NCBI GenBank assembly: GCA_004297625.1
Contig: SCTY01000064.1
Coordinates: 124,001-188,000 of the forward strand
Reading direction: 5' to 3'
Length of the DNA: 64,000 nt
Source: Betaproteobacteria bacterium
GTDB taxonomy: Bacteria; Pseudomonadota; Gammaproteobacteria; Burkholderiales; SG8-39
Shown: one piece after another, positions 26,187 through 33,998 of the stretch
Layout: every line of letters begins with the position of its first letter
Position numbering within the stretch: the first letter of the stretch is position 1
Notes under the pieces: generated by a model
Told to the model about the DNA's origin: nothing
Seen by the model: only the letters and a program-made list of their open reading frames with translations
Databases searched by the model: none
Position numbers and translations under genes: made by a program

Positions 26187-26996
26187 ATGACGCCTTCCAG
26201 CACAACGACCGCCCGCACCGATGTCCTCGGTGCACGCCTGCTCGGTTCCCGGCAGCGCGCCCTCCTCGCCGTCGCATCGATTACTGGCGTGCTGGTCTTT
26301 TGGGGAGTATTCACCTCGGCAGGCTGGGTAGACCGCGTCCTTCTGCCCTCGCCCCAGGAAGTCTTCCGCTCGCTACTCGATTCCGTTCGTGACGGCAGCT
26401 TGTTGCGTCACGTGGCGGCAAGCCTGCTACGAGTACTCGAAGGCTTCGCTATAGCCCTGGCGGCTGCGGTTCCGCTCGGGATCGCGATGGGCGTCTCCCG
26501 GGTGGTGCGCGGCATTCTTGAGCCGCTCCTCGAGCTGCTTCGCCCTATTCCTCCGATAGCGCTAATCCCCCTGGCAATCCTCTGGTTCGGCATTGACGAG
26601 CTTTCGAAGGTCCTTATCATCGCCTATGGCGCGTTCTTCCCGATCCTGCTGAACACCATGGCGGGCTTTCGGGAGGTGGATCTCGTGCACGTGCGCGCTG
26701 CCCGGGCGCTTGGAGCGAAGCGGCATCACATCTTTCGCGACGTGGTGCTGCGCTCCGCGTTTCCCTTCATCGTTGTAGGCGCTCGCGTAGGCATGGGAAT
26801 GGCGTTTATCGTGCTGGTCGCCGCCGAGCTGATCGCCTCGAGTGCCGGCCTCGGTTTTCTGATCAGCGACGCGCGCTACAACTTCCGCACCGATCAAATG
26901 TTCCTCGGGATGGCCATGATCGGCCTCCTGGGGTTTGCGCTCAATAAGGCGCTGCTCGAGGTAGAGCGCCGGCTGCTGAAGTGGAAATCGCCGTGA
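26187..26996 (+). CDS. NitT/TauT-type ABC transporter permease (second system)
   Basis: A 269-residue inner-membrane permease with about six hydrophobic segments and an EAA-like loop (VRAARALGAKRHHIFRDVVL). The conserved FIVVGARVGMGMAFIVLVAAE resembles SsuC/TauC subunits. It lies 19 bases after the ATPase and 29 bases before the binding protein, completing a canonical importer. No unusual feature was seen. Confidence 0.92.
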   Translation: MTPSSTTTARTDVLGARLLGSRQRALLAVASITGVLVFWGVFTSAGWVDRVLLPSPQEVFRSLLDSVRDGSLLRHVAASLLRVLEGFAIALAAAVPLGIAMGVSRVVRGILEPLLELLRPIPPIALIPLAILWFGIDELSKVLIIAYGAFFPILLNTMAGFREVDLVHVRAARALGAKRHHIFRDVVLRSAFPFIVVGARVGMGMAFIVLVAAELIASSAGLGFLISDARYNFRTDQMFLGMAMIGLLGFALNKALLEVERRLLKWKSP

Positions 26997-27025
26997 CCCT
27001 GTCAATCCGCAAAAAGGAGGAGGCA

Positions 27026-28027
27026 ATGAACCGCGTTCGTTACACCGTGATTACGGGGCTGCTCGCCCTTCTATCGGCCGCCATGCCACTGTCCTCGCAT
27101 GCGCAGAACAAGATCGCTCTCGGCACCGCCAAGGACCCCAACCTTGCGGCCCAGATCGCGGTTGCCGCTGCGAAGGGCTACTTTCGGGAAGCCGGCGTCG
27201 ACGTGGAGGTCAAGTACTTCCCCTCGGGCGGCGACCTGATGACCGCCGTGGTCGGCGGCAGCGTGGGGCTCGGAAGCTCCGGCGCCACTCCGGTGACCAC
27301 GCTCCGGTCACGCCCGTATCCGATCAAGATCGTCGCCCAGATAGCGGACATCTCCGGAGCGCAGCAGATCATCGTGAAGCAGAACGTGAAGAGCCCCGAT
27401 GAGCTTTATGGCAAAAAGATCGCGATCATGCGCGGTACTGGTTCAGAGGCGCTGTTCAATTCGTTCGTAAAGGCCTACGGCTTCGACGCCAGCAAGGTTG
27501 AGCTGGTCAACATGGCGCCGGCCGAGATGCTGGCGAGCTTCGCCCGCGGTACGGTGGATGCCATCTCCGTCTGGGAGCCGAACACCACGCGTGCGCGCAA
27601 GACTTCCAACGGCAAGTTGCTGGTGAGCGGCACCAAATCCAACATTCCCGGCAAGGAGGGACCGCGGCGCATCTATGGCGATCACGCTGTGCTGTTCGGC
27701 ACGGATACGTTTCTGAAGGGGCAGCCCAAGGCTGTGCGCGCGGTTCTCAAGGCGCTCGCGAAGGCGGACAGGTTCATCGTCACCAACAAGCGCGAAGCAA
27801 CCGCGATCCTTTCCAAGGAATTTGGCTTGGAGCCGGCTGACATGGCGGACGTGATGGAGTCAAATCGTTACACCCTGGAGCTCAACGATGTGCTCGTACA
27901 GGACCTCGACGGCATCGCGTCCTTCCTGTATGGCTTGAAGCGCATTCAATCCCAGCCGAAGGCGCGGGAGTGGATCGATCCGGCGCCACTTCGTCAGGTG
28001 CAACCGAAGCTTGTGCAGCTGAAATAG
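27026..28027 (+). CDS. NitT/TauT-type ABC substrate-binding protein (second system)
   Basis: A 333-residue periplasmic binding protein with a signal peptide (about 1-26, ending SSHA). The start ATG 27026 has a very strong AAAGGAGGAGG; upstream in-frame codons overlap the permease and are not needed. LGTAKDPNLAAQIAVAAAKGYFREAG-type N-termini belong to the aliphatic sulfonate/nitrate/taurine-type receptors. It delivers the substrate that the following FAD enzyme, PuuE-like protein and M20 hydrolase presumably degrade. The ligand is unknown; a cyclic amide or ureido compound would fit the neighbours. Confidence 0.9.
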   Translation: MNRVRYTVITGLLALLSAAMPLSSHAQNKIALGTAKDPNLAAQIAVAAAKGYFREAGVDVEVKYFPSGGDLMTAVVGGSVGLGSSGATPVTTLRSRPYPIKIVAQIADISGAQQIIVKQNVKSPDELYGKKIAIMRGTGSEALFNSFVKAYGFDASKVELVNMAPAEMLASFARGTVDAISVWEPNTTRARKTSNGKLLVSGTKSNIPGKEGPRRIYGDHAVLFGTDTFLKGQPKAVRAVLKALAKADRFIVTNKREATAILSKEFGLEPADMADVMESNRYTLELNDVLVQDLDGIASFLYGLKRIQSQPKAREWIDPAPLRQVQPKLVQLK

Positions 28028-28031
28028 GTTC

Positions 28032-29459
28032 GTGCACCGTTTCGACGTCATCGTCGTGGGCGGCGGGACCGCGGGAGCGATCGCGGCCGTCGCCGCCGCG
28101 CGCCGCGGCGCGCATACCTGCCTTGTTGACGGCGCCGGGCACCTCGGCGGAACCTGCGTCGCCCTCGCTAACATCACCCCCTTCCACAACAGCCGCGGCG
28201 AAGCCGTGGTTCAGGGCCTCGCCCAGGAGCTTGTCGAGCACATCGGCGCGCAAGGGGGCACGCGGGGAAAGCCCCATCTGCCGAACTTCGCGGGAATCGG
28301 CGGATCGTTCACGCCCGTGGATCCCGAAGCGATGAAGGTCGCGCTGTTCCAGCTCGCCGAGGCGGCCGGAGTGGAATTGTGGCTGCACACGGTGATGGTG
28401 GACGCGCTGACCGGGGGCACGACGGTGACCGGCGTTCGCGCGCACAACAAATCGGGGCCGCAGACGCTGTCGGCGAAAGTGGTGATCGACGCCACCGGGG
28501 ACGCGGACGTGGCGCAGCGCGCGGGCGCCGCCTACGTTCAGGACACGCCGGAAGCGGCGCTCAATGCGACGCTGCTGTTTCGAGTGGCGGGAGTCGATAC
28601 CGACGCCTTGATCGCGGACGCGCGCGGCGCGCCACACAAGTTCGTGCTGCTCTCCGATCCGTACCTTCGGCAGGTGAAAAAGCTCTCGCCTGGGCAGGTG
28701 ATGCGCGAGCGGGTGAGCGACATCTACGATTTCCCGTACATCTACCTGTCGAATTTGGTCCGCGATTACGTGCCGCGATCCGACTGGGGGGAATGGGGCA
28801 TCACGGGCGAGGACAAGAGCGAGTGGGGCCGGCTCAAGCCCTTCGGCGCACGATTCAGCATCATGCCTCTGCCGCATCGCCGCGACGTGGTGACCCTTAA
28901 CGTCACCAGCCTCACCTTCGACGCGACGGATGGCGCGCAGCGAAGCCGGGCGGAGATGGAGGGTTTGCGCCAGATGCAATTGGCGCTCGAGATCCTGCGC
29001 CGCTACGTCCCCGGCTTCGCGCGCTCGTTCCTGCATACGGTGCTTCCCGGGGTTTCGGTGCGCGCCTCCCGCCGCATCGTCGGCGAGTACGAGCTCAAGC
29101 GCGACGACGTCGAGAACGGCGCGCGCTTCGCCGACGGCATAGCCCGCGGCAGCTATCCGATGAGCGTGGCCGTGAGGCCTGGCGTGCGGGAGCACCTGTT
29201 TGTTCGCGACGGCGGCGATTACGACATTCCCTACCGCTGTCTCGTCCCGCGGGACATGGACGGCTTGCTTGTTGCCGGACGCTGCCTTTCCGCTTCGCGC
29301 GAAGCCATCGGTTCGGCCCGCATGGGCGCCCAATGCATGGCCTACGGCGAAGCCGCCGCGACGGCGGCAGCCCTCGCCGCCGAGCGCGGCGTCGCGCCGC
29401 GCGCCGTAGACGTGGCGACGCTGCGCCGCGCGTTGAAGGAACAGAAGGCTATCGTATGA
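28032..29459 (+). CDS. FAD-dependent oxidoreductase (FAD_oxidored family)
   Basis: A 475-residue flavoprotein with GTG start. The FAD dinucleotide motif VVGGGTAGAIAA is near the N-terminus (8-19), the second glycine motif VVIDATGDADVAQRAGA in the middle, and the C-terminal CLSASREAIGSARMGAQCMAYGEAA block closes the FAD site. This group contains many uncharacterised soluble oxidases/dehydrogenases. It starts 4 bases after the binding protein and overlaps the PuuE-like gene by ATGA. It probably oxidises the imported substrate before or after ring opening. Confidence 0.88.
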   Translation: MHRFDVIVVGGGTAGAIAAVAAARRGAHTCLVDGAGHLGGTCVALANITPFHNSRGEAVVQGLAQELVEHIGAQGGTRGKPHLPNFAGIGGSFTPVDPEAMKVALFQLAEAAGVELWLHTVMVDALTGGTTVTGVRAHNKSGPQTLSAKVVIDATGDADVAQRAGAAYVQDTPEAALNATLLFRVAGVDTDALIADARGAPHKFVLLSDPYLRQVKKLSPGQVMRERVSDIYDFPYIYLSNLVRDYVPRSDWGEWGITGEDKSEWGRLKPFGARFSIMPLPHRRDVVTLNVTSLTFDATDGAQRSRAEMEGLRQMQLALEILRRYVPGFARSFLHTVLPGVSVRASRRIVGEYELKRDDVENGARFADGIARGSYPMSVAVRPGVREHLFVRDGGDYDIPYRCLVPRDMDGLLVAGRCLSASREAIGSARMGAQCMAYGEAAATAAALAAERGVAPRAVDVATLRRALKEQKAIV

Positions 29460-30340
29460 ACAATCCGCGAGTTCCGTTCCAGATGGCAAGCGAGCGCAAG
29501 CCGCTCAAGCCGCCGCGCAAGGGAAAGATGCTCATCGCGCACGTCGTGCTCAATGTCGAGTACTGGCCGTTCGATCAGCCGATGCCGCGCAAGATACTGT
29601 CGACGCCGCACGGCCTGGAGCCGGTGCCCGACATTCCGAACTACTGCTGGGCCGAGTATGGCCTTCGCTGCGGCATGCCGCGGCTGCTGAAGCTGCTGAG
29701 CGACCTCAAGCTGCCGGCGAGCGTCAACCTGAATTCCTCGGTCATCGAGCGCTACCCGAGCGTTGCTGAGGCAATGCGCTCAGCGGGGCTCGACTTCATC
29801 GGGCACGGGTACACCCAGCGCCTGCTCCACAAGGAGGAGGACGAGGAGGCAACGATCCGCAAGGCGCTCGACCAAATCTCGGCATTTACAGGCAAGAAGG
29901 TGCGCGGCTGGATGGGCCCCGGCTTCGCGCAAACCTTCGACACCCCCGATTACCTCAAGAAGCACGGTGTGGAGTTCAATCTGGACTGGATCCTCGACGA
30001 CCTGCCCTGCTGGATGCGCACGAAATACGGCCCGCTCGTCTGCATGCCCTACGGATTCGAGCTGAACGATAGCCTCGTGTACGCGGTCGAACGCCAATCC
30101 TCGCCCGAGGTACTGCAGCGGCTGAAGGACACCCTGAAGACGTTCGGACCGGAGCTCAAGACGCAGCCGCGCGTGCTGACGTTTGGCCTGCACCCGCATC
30201 AGATCGGCGTACCGCACCGCATGCCGTACCTGGTCGAGTGCCTCAAGATCCTGAAGAAACGCGCGGACGTCATCTGGATGACGGGCTCGCAGATTGCCGA
30301 CTGGTACATGTCGGCGGACCCGGCGCCTGCCAACCTCTGA
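29456..30340 (+). CDS. Polysaccharide deacetylase-fold protein, PuuE-like (copy 2)
   Basis: A 294-residue NodB-fold protein, clearly paralogous to copy 1 at 12994: N-PRVPF/Y, WPFDQPMPRK, HG, DIPN, GHGYTQ (116-121), LDDLP.WM, HPHQIGVPHR and TGSQIADW are shared. As in copy 1, the first motif is NVE (33-35) and the second metal His is Gln, so a metal-independent PuuE (allantoinase)-like chemistry is more likely than sugar deacetylation. The start overlaps the FAD enzyme stop (ATGA). It is followed after 10 bases by an M20 hydrolase of the allantoate/N-carbamoyl amino acid hydrolase family, which would act on the ring-opened product. Confidence 0.86.
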   Translation: MNNPRVPFQMASERKPLKPPRKGKMLIAHVVLNVEYWPFDQPMPRKILSTPHGLEPVPDIPNYCWAEYGLRCGMPRLLKLLSDLKLPASVNLNSSVIERYPSVAEAMRSAGLDFIGHGYTQRLLHKEEDEEATIRKALDQISAFTGKKVRGWMGPGFAQTFDTPDYLKKHGVEFNLDWILDDLPCWMRTKYGPLVCMPYGFELNDSLVYAVERQSSPEVLQRLKDTLKTFGPELKTQPRVLTFGLHPHQIGVPHRMPYLVECLKILKKRADVIWMTGSQIADWYMSADPAPANL

Positions 30341-30350
30341 CATCACCCAG

Positions 30351-31640
30351 GTGAGCGAGTCGGGCAGCGCCCTGAATCACTTTCCGGCAGATCGGCTGCG
30401 AGCGCTCGCCGCGGGCCTGTTCGAAGACCTGCGCCGGATGTCATTCGACGGGGTTGGCGTCACGCGCGAGTGTTTTGGACTGCTGGAGACCGCCGCCCAG
30501 GAGCACATCGCCGCCTTGGCCGCCGCCCACGGCTTGCAGGTCGCGCGCGATCGCGTACGCAATCTTGTCGTGACGCTGCCCGGCGCGGACCCGAGCGCGC
30601 CCTTCGTGGCTACAGGCTCGCATCTCGATACGGTGCCGCGCGGAGGGAACTACGACGGAGCGGCGGGCGTAGTGGCAGGACTGCTCGCCCTGGTGTGCAT
30701 CAAACTGCGCGGCGTCGCTCCGTCCCGTACGCTCAAGCTGCTTGCCCTGCGCGGCGAGGAGAGCGCATGGTTCGGCAAGTCGTGGATCGGCTCGCGCGCG
30801 CTCTTCGGCCAGTTGGACGCCAGCGACCTGGCCCGGGCACGGTTCGACACGGGCCGGCCGCTGCGTGCCTATTTGGAGGACATCGGCGCCGACGTAGGCG
30901 CGATCGCGCGCGGCGAGCCAATCGTGCGCCCCTCGGACATCGACGTCTTCATCGAGACGCACATCGAGCAGGGGCCGGTACTCCAGGCGCAGGCGCTGCC
31001 GCTAGGCGTAGTCACCGGCATTTATGGCAACGTCCGGCACATGAATATCGTCTGCCGCGGGGAAGCGGCGCACGCTGGCGCGACCCCGCGTTTCCTGCGA
31101 CGTGACGCCGTCGTTGCCGTCGCCGATTTCGTAATGCGCATGGACGCACACTGGGCGCGGTGGCTCGGTGACGGAAAGCAACTCGCGCTCACGCACGGAG
31201 TCATTGCTACCGACCCGAAGGAGCACGCCGTATCGCGCGTGCCGGGCGAAGTGCGCTTCAGCGTCGAGATTCGGTCGGACGATTGGGAAAGCCTGCATGG
31301 CTTTCACCGGCTGCTGCGCGAGGAGGCGGAGGCCGTCTCCCTGGCCCGCGGCGTTTCGTTTGACTTCGACGAGGCGATCGCCAACCGGCCTGCGCCCATG
31401 GATCCGCGCTGGGTCGACCGGCTGGACCGGCTCTGCGAACGCGCGGGAATTCCCCACATGCGGCTTGCAAGCGCCGCCGGACACGACGCGGCGGTGTTCG
31501 CCCATGCAGGCGTCCCGACGGCCATGCTGTTTATTCGCAATGCGCATGGATCGCATAATCCGCGCGAAGGCATGGACATCGATGACCTGCTGCTTGCCAC
31601 TCGTATACTCGCCGATGCAATGCTGACGGAGGCAGGATGA
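30351..31640 (+). CDS. M20-family hydantoinase/carbamoylase-type amidohydrolase (AllC/HyuC-like)
   Basis: A 429-residue zinc hydrolase. Metal ligands and active-site residues are visible: GSHLDTVP (His91, Asp93), GGNYDG (Asp102), GEES (Glu136/137), ETHIEQGPVL, and NAHGSHNP at the C-terminus. This subfamily includes allantoate amidohydrolase, N-carbamoyl-L-amino acid hydrolase and beta-ureidopropionase. GTG 30351 is taken as start (10 bases after the previous stop); a longer frame would overlap the PuuE-like gene. With the preceding gene it forms a ring-opening/decarbamoylating pair analogous to, but unrelated in fold from, 12994-14552. Confidence 0.88.
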   Translation: MSESGSALNHFPADRLRALAAGLFEDLRRMSFDGVGVTRECFGLLETAAQEHIAALAAAHGLQVARDRVRNLVVTLPGADPSAPFVATGSHLDTVPRGGNYDGAAGVVAGLLALVCIKLRGVAPSRTLKLLALRGEESAWFGKSWIGSRALFGQLDASDLARARFDTGRPLRAYLEDIGADVGAIARGEPIVRPSDIDVFIETHIEQGPVLQAQALPLGVVTGIYGNVRHMNIVCRGEAAHAGATPRFLRRDAVVAVADFVMRMDAHWARWLGDGKQLALTHGVIATDPKEHAVSRVPGEVRFSVEIRSDDWESLHGFHRLLREEAEAVSLARGVSFDFDEAIANRPAPMDPRWVDRLDRLCERAGIPHMRLASAAGHDAAVFAHAGVPTAMLFIRNAHGSHNPREGMDIDDLLLATRILADAMLTEAG

Positions 31641-32104
31641 AAATCGCCGCACATCTCGGCAAATTCGGAAACCTCGACGCCAGCCTGCAACGCCTCGACC
31701 CGCGCTCGGACAGCGAGCTGTGGATCTGGACCGCGATGAACGCCGGGGTGCACCTGCTCAATGCCGCGCTCCATAACGCCGGCGTTACGCGCGAAGTCGA
31801 TTCGTTTCATACGCAGGTCGAGGGGCTCTACGCGGTTCCAGATCGGACGCGCGGCGTTTTCACGGACGTGCTGCATGAGCCGGGCGACGTCATGCACGTC
31901 GGCCAGCCGCCCATCGCGCAGCCGCTGCCTTCCGAGATCCAGCAGGCTTGCGTGTCCCTGAAGGTCATCGAGGACCTGCGCGAGCCCCATGTGCGGGGCA
32001 GCGAGCCTATCCGTCCCGGCGCGGAGGACGAATGGGTGCGCGCGTATCGCGATTGCGTTGAGCGTCTTCTCGGTGCGCTTGGAACAAAGGGAAAAACACA
32101 ATGA
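31637..32104 (+). CDS. Uncharacterised small protein, GxHxxNxxLH motif (member 1)
   Basis: A 155-residue protein I do not recognise. It appears soluble and mostly helical. It contains SLQRL (16-20) and the segment AMNAGVHLLNAALH (33-46). The next gene encodes a 119-residue protein with SLARL (16-20) and AMLAGTHWFNILLH (32-45), so the two share SLxRL, then AMxAGxHxxNxxLH at nearly the same place. They look like diverged paralogues and possibly a heteromer; the conserved His, Asn and His could bind a ligand or metal. It overlaps the M20 gene stop (ATGA) and the next start (ATGA), so it is translated with the degradative enzymes. Confidence 0.8.
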   Translation: MKIAAHLGKFGNLDASLQRLDPRSDSELWIWTAMNAGVHLLNAALHNAGVTREVDSFHTQVEGLYAVPDRTRGVFTDVLHEPGDVMHVGQPPIAQPLPSEIQQACVSLKVIEDLREPHVRGSEPIRPGAEDEWVRAYRDCVERLLGALGTKGKTQ

Positions 32105-32460
32105 CGCCCGAAGAACATCGAGCCAAGGCGCTTCGCATAGAGCACTCCCTCGCGCGCCTGACCGACGCCGATTATGAGGCGATCGTGGAAGGCGCCATGC
32201 TGGCCGGTACCCATTGGTTCAACATACTGCTGCATCGAACGAAGCTTTTTCCGGAGACGCGCGATGCGATGCACGCCGAATTCCTCACGGTCGGCGAGCG
32301 CCGCCGCGTCGCGGCTAAGGCCGCCGATGCCCTCGCGGCCCTCGACAGCATCGAGGCGTTGCGCACGTTACAAGTGCGTGGCGACATGCCCGGTGGCGAG
32401 CAGGCGGCGCGAACGGCGCGCGAATGCCTCGCGCGGCTGCGCAACGCCGCAGGCCGCTGA
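32101..32460 (+). CDS. Uncharacterised small protein, GxHxxNxxLH motif (member 2)
   Basis: A 119-residue, probably all-helical protein with no recognised domain. It shares the SLxRL and AMxAGxHxxNxxLH pattern (Gly36, His38, Asn41, His45) with the preceding gene product and is coupled to it by an ATGA overlap. It is the last gene of the plus-strand importer/hydrolase operon and ends 2 bases before the convergent ketopantoate-reductase-like gene. A role as an accessory subunit of one of the operon's enzymes is inference from position. Confidence 0.8.
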   Translation: MTPEEHRAKALRIEHSLARLTDADYEAIVEGAMLAGTHWFNILLHRTKLFPETRDAMHAEFLTVGERRRVAAKAADALAALDSIEALRTLQVRGDMPGGEQAARTARECLARLRNAAGR

Positions 32461-32462
32461 AT

Positions 32463-33551
32463 TCATATCCCTGAGATGTTCTCGGGTGCAGGGAAAAGCT
32501 CCCCACGCTCCACACGCTTGACGAGCTCGACGATGGCGTGCTGGCAAGGCACGGTAACGCCCACTTCGGCCGCCTTCGCACAAACCGCGCCGTTGATGTA
32601 GTCGATTTCAGTGCGACGTCCCTTCATCGCGTCCTGTGCGGTAGACGGTCGCAAGCTCTCGGTTAGCCGAGCCATCCCGCCTTGAATCACCCGCTCGACC
32701 CGCTCGAGCGCGGATCGGTCGCCGTAGCCGGCTGCCTCGAGATCGGCCGCCGGGATGCCTCTCACGGGGTGCAAGCGCAAGCCGAGGCCGCGGCCGACGC
32801 GCACGGCCTCTGCGCCCAATCGGATCGCAAGCCAGCGGGGCTGCGTTTGGCCGTAGATCTGCAGATGTCCGAGTCCAGTCACGGCGGCAAGACCGTTGTG
32901 CATCGAATTCGCCGCCAGCTTGGCCCAGCGCTCGCCCCTTAAATCCGTGGTGGCCTCCGCGCTGTCGACCGACCTGAGCATGGTCACAACGCTTTGCACG
33001 CGAGGCGTAAGACGCCCGTCGAGCTCGCCCACCCGGAACACCGTGTAGGTGTCGCGCCCGGGCCGGTAGGTGCGCTCCACCCTGCCTGGACCGCGCAGCG
33101 CGACTCCCATGGTGCTCGCAATGCAGCCCAGCGTCCGGTCCGCGCCTACGATGCCGGCAATCGTCTGCTCGTTGATGCCGTTCTGCAGCGAGACTACAAA
33201 CCCTTCGGGCGCGAGATACGGGAGCACCCGCTCGGCGGCCCATGCGGTGTCATACGACTTCACTGCAATAAATGCCACGTCTATCGGCCACTTCGCCAGT
33301 TCATGTATCTCGTCGACATGCAAGGCGGTCACGCGTACCGAAGATTCGCCCTCGGTGCCCAAGAGCTGCACCCCGGTGCGCTTGATTGCCTCGATATGCT
33401 CGTTCCAAGGATCTATTAACGTTACGTTGCGACCCGACTGCGCGATCCTTCCTCCGATATAGGAACCCATCGCGCCCGCGCCTATAAATGCAATCCTGGG
33501 CTCCTTGTTGCGCTCTTTATCCATTCGTGGCTCTCGGTACTTCTCCGTCAT
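32463..33551 (-). CDS. 2-dehydropantoate 2-reductase family protein
   Basis: A 362-residue ApbA/PanE-like oxidoreductase. The NADP motif IAFIGAGAMG lies at 20-29, VAFIAVKSYDT carries the catalytic Lys, and QNGIN is conserved; the C-terminal helical domain with KGRRTEIDYINGAV is typical. The family reduces ketopantoate or other 2-keto acids. ATG 33551 is used, but ATG 33524 would give a more usual N-terminal length. It does not sit with pantothenate genes, so an accessory 2-keto acid reductase is more likely than panE. It lies downstream of the 54-residue protein gene with a hairpin between them. Confidence 0.88.
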   Translation of the reverse strand: MTEKYREPRMDKERNKEPRIAFIGAGAMGSYIGGRIAQSGRNVTLIDPWNEHIEAIKRTGVQLLGTEGESSVRVTALHVDEIHELAKWPIDVAFIAVKSYDTAWAAERVLPYLAPEGFVVSLQNGINEQTIAGIVGADRTLGCIASTMGVALRGPGRVERTYRPGRDTYTVFRVGELDGRLTPRVQSVVTMLRSVDSAEATTDLRGERWAKLAANSMHNGLAAVTGLGHLQIYGQTQPRWLAIRLGAEAVRVGRGLGLRLHPVRGIPAADLEAAGYGDRSALERVERVIQGGMARLTESLRPSTAQDAMKGRRTEIDYINGAVCAKAAEVGVTVPCQHAIVELVKRVERGELFPAPENISGI

Positions 33552-33667
33552 CCTTTACCGAAAAGCGAAACGCGTCGACCTAGGTGTGATGGCCCAATAG
33601 GTTGTTTCTGTTCATTCGGACTGAGTTTGAGAGACTGCTTACGCAGTATACCGTCGGCATGAAAGAA

Positions 33668-33700
33668 GCCGATCTCGCACACGCGCGCGATGAGATCGGC
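33668..33700 (-). terminator. Stem-loop followed by a T-rich tail (minus strand)
   Basis: GCCGATCTC and GAGATCGGC form a perfect 9-base-pair stem around a 15-base loop. On the minus strand the stem is followed at once by TTCTTTC. This resembles an intrinsic terminator for the 54-residue protein gene and the DHDPS-family gene upstream. The T tract is interrupted, so termination strength is uncertain. A second short hairpin (ACTGC-TTAC-GCAGT) lies at 33634-33647. Confidence 0.45.
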
Positions 33701-33780
33701 ATTCCGGCGCTGCCATGGCGCTCACCGGCCTGATCGGCCGGCTCTTTGGCATCACGGGCTCGCGTCGGCCCGCCCGGGCC

Positions 33781-33945
33781 TTACTTCTGCAACAACTTTC
33801 TTTGTTTACGCTCGGCCATGATCTTGTCGTAGCACTCCGAGCAAACTTGCCGCTTGGTTTGCGTACCGGGCAAGGTGCGGAACCCCGCTCTCGGTTTGGA
33901 ATGCTGACCATGGAAGCAATACTTCAGGGGATTCAGGTTCACCAT
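33781..33945 (-). CDS. Small Cys-containing protein (54 aa), possible zinc ribbon
   Basis: A 54-residue open frame from ATG 33945 to TAA 33781, preceded by AAGGA. It reads as a compact basic protein with a Cys near residue 10 (KYCFHGQH) and a CSEC pair at about 35-38, ending in a Lys/Arg-rich helix (MAERKQRK). The spaced C-x-x-x-H and C-x-x-C suggest a small zinc-binding fold. Codon usage looks coding, and the frame fits the gap between the DHDPS-family gene and the hairpin at 33668. I do not recognise a named family. Neighbours give no clear role. Confidence 0.7.
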   Translation of the reverse strand: MVNLNPLKYCFHGQHSKPRAGFRTLPGTQTKRQVCSECYDKIMAERKQRKLLQK

Positions 33946-33998
33946 AATCCTTGCCAGTAGCTTCAGTGCAGCCTACTCCCTATCGCCGAGGGACGCTA

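Noticed and set aside
27882..29489. 535-codon minus-strand open frame
   Set aside because: Antisense to the FAD oxidoreductase; low-complexity, no recognisable motif.
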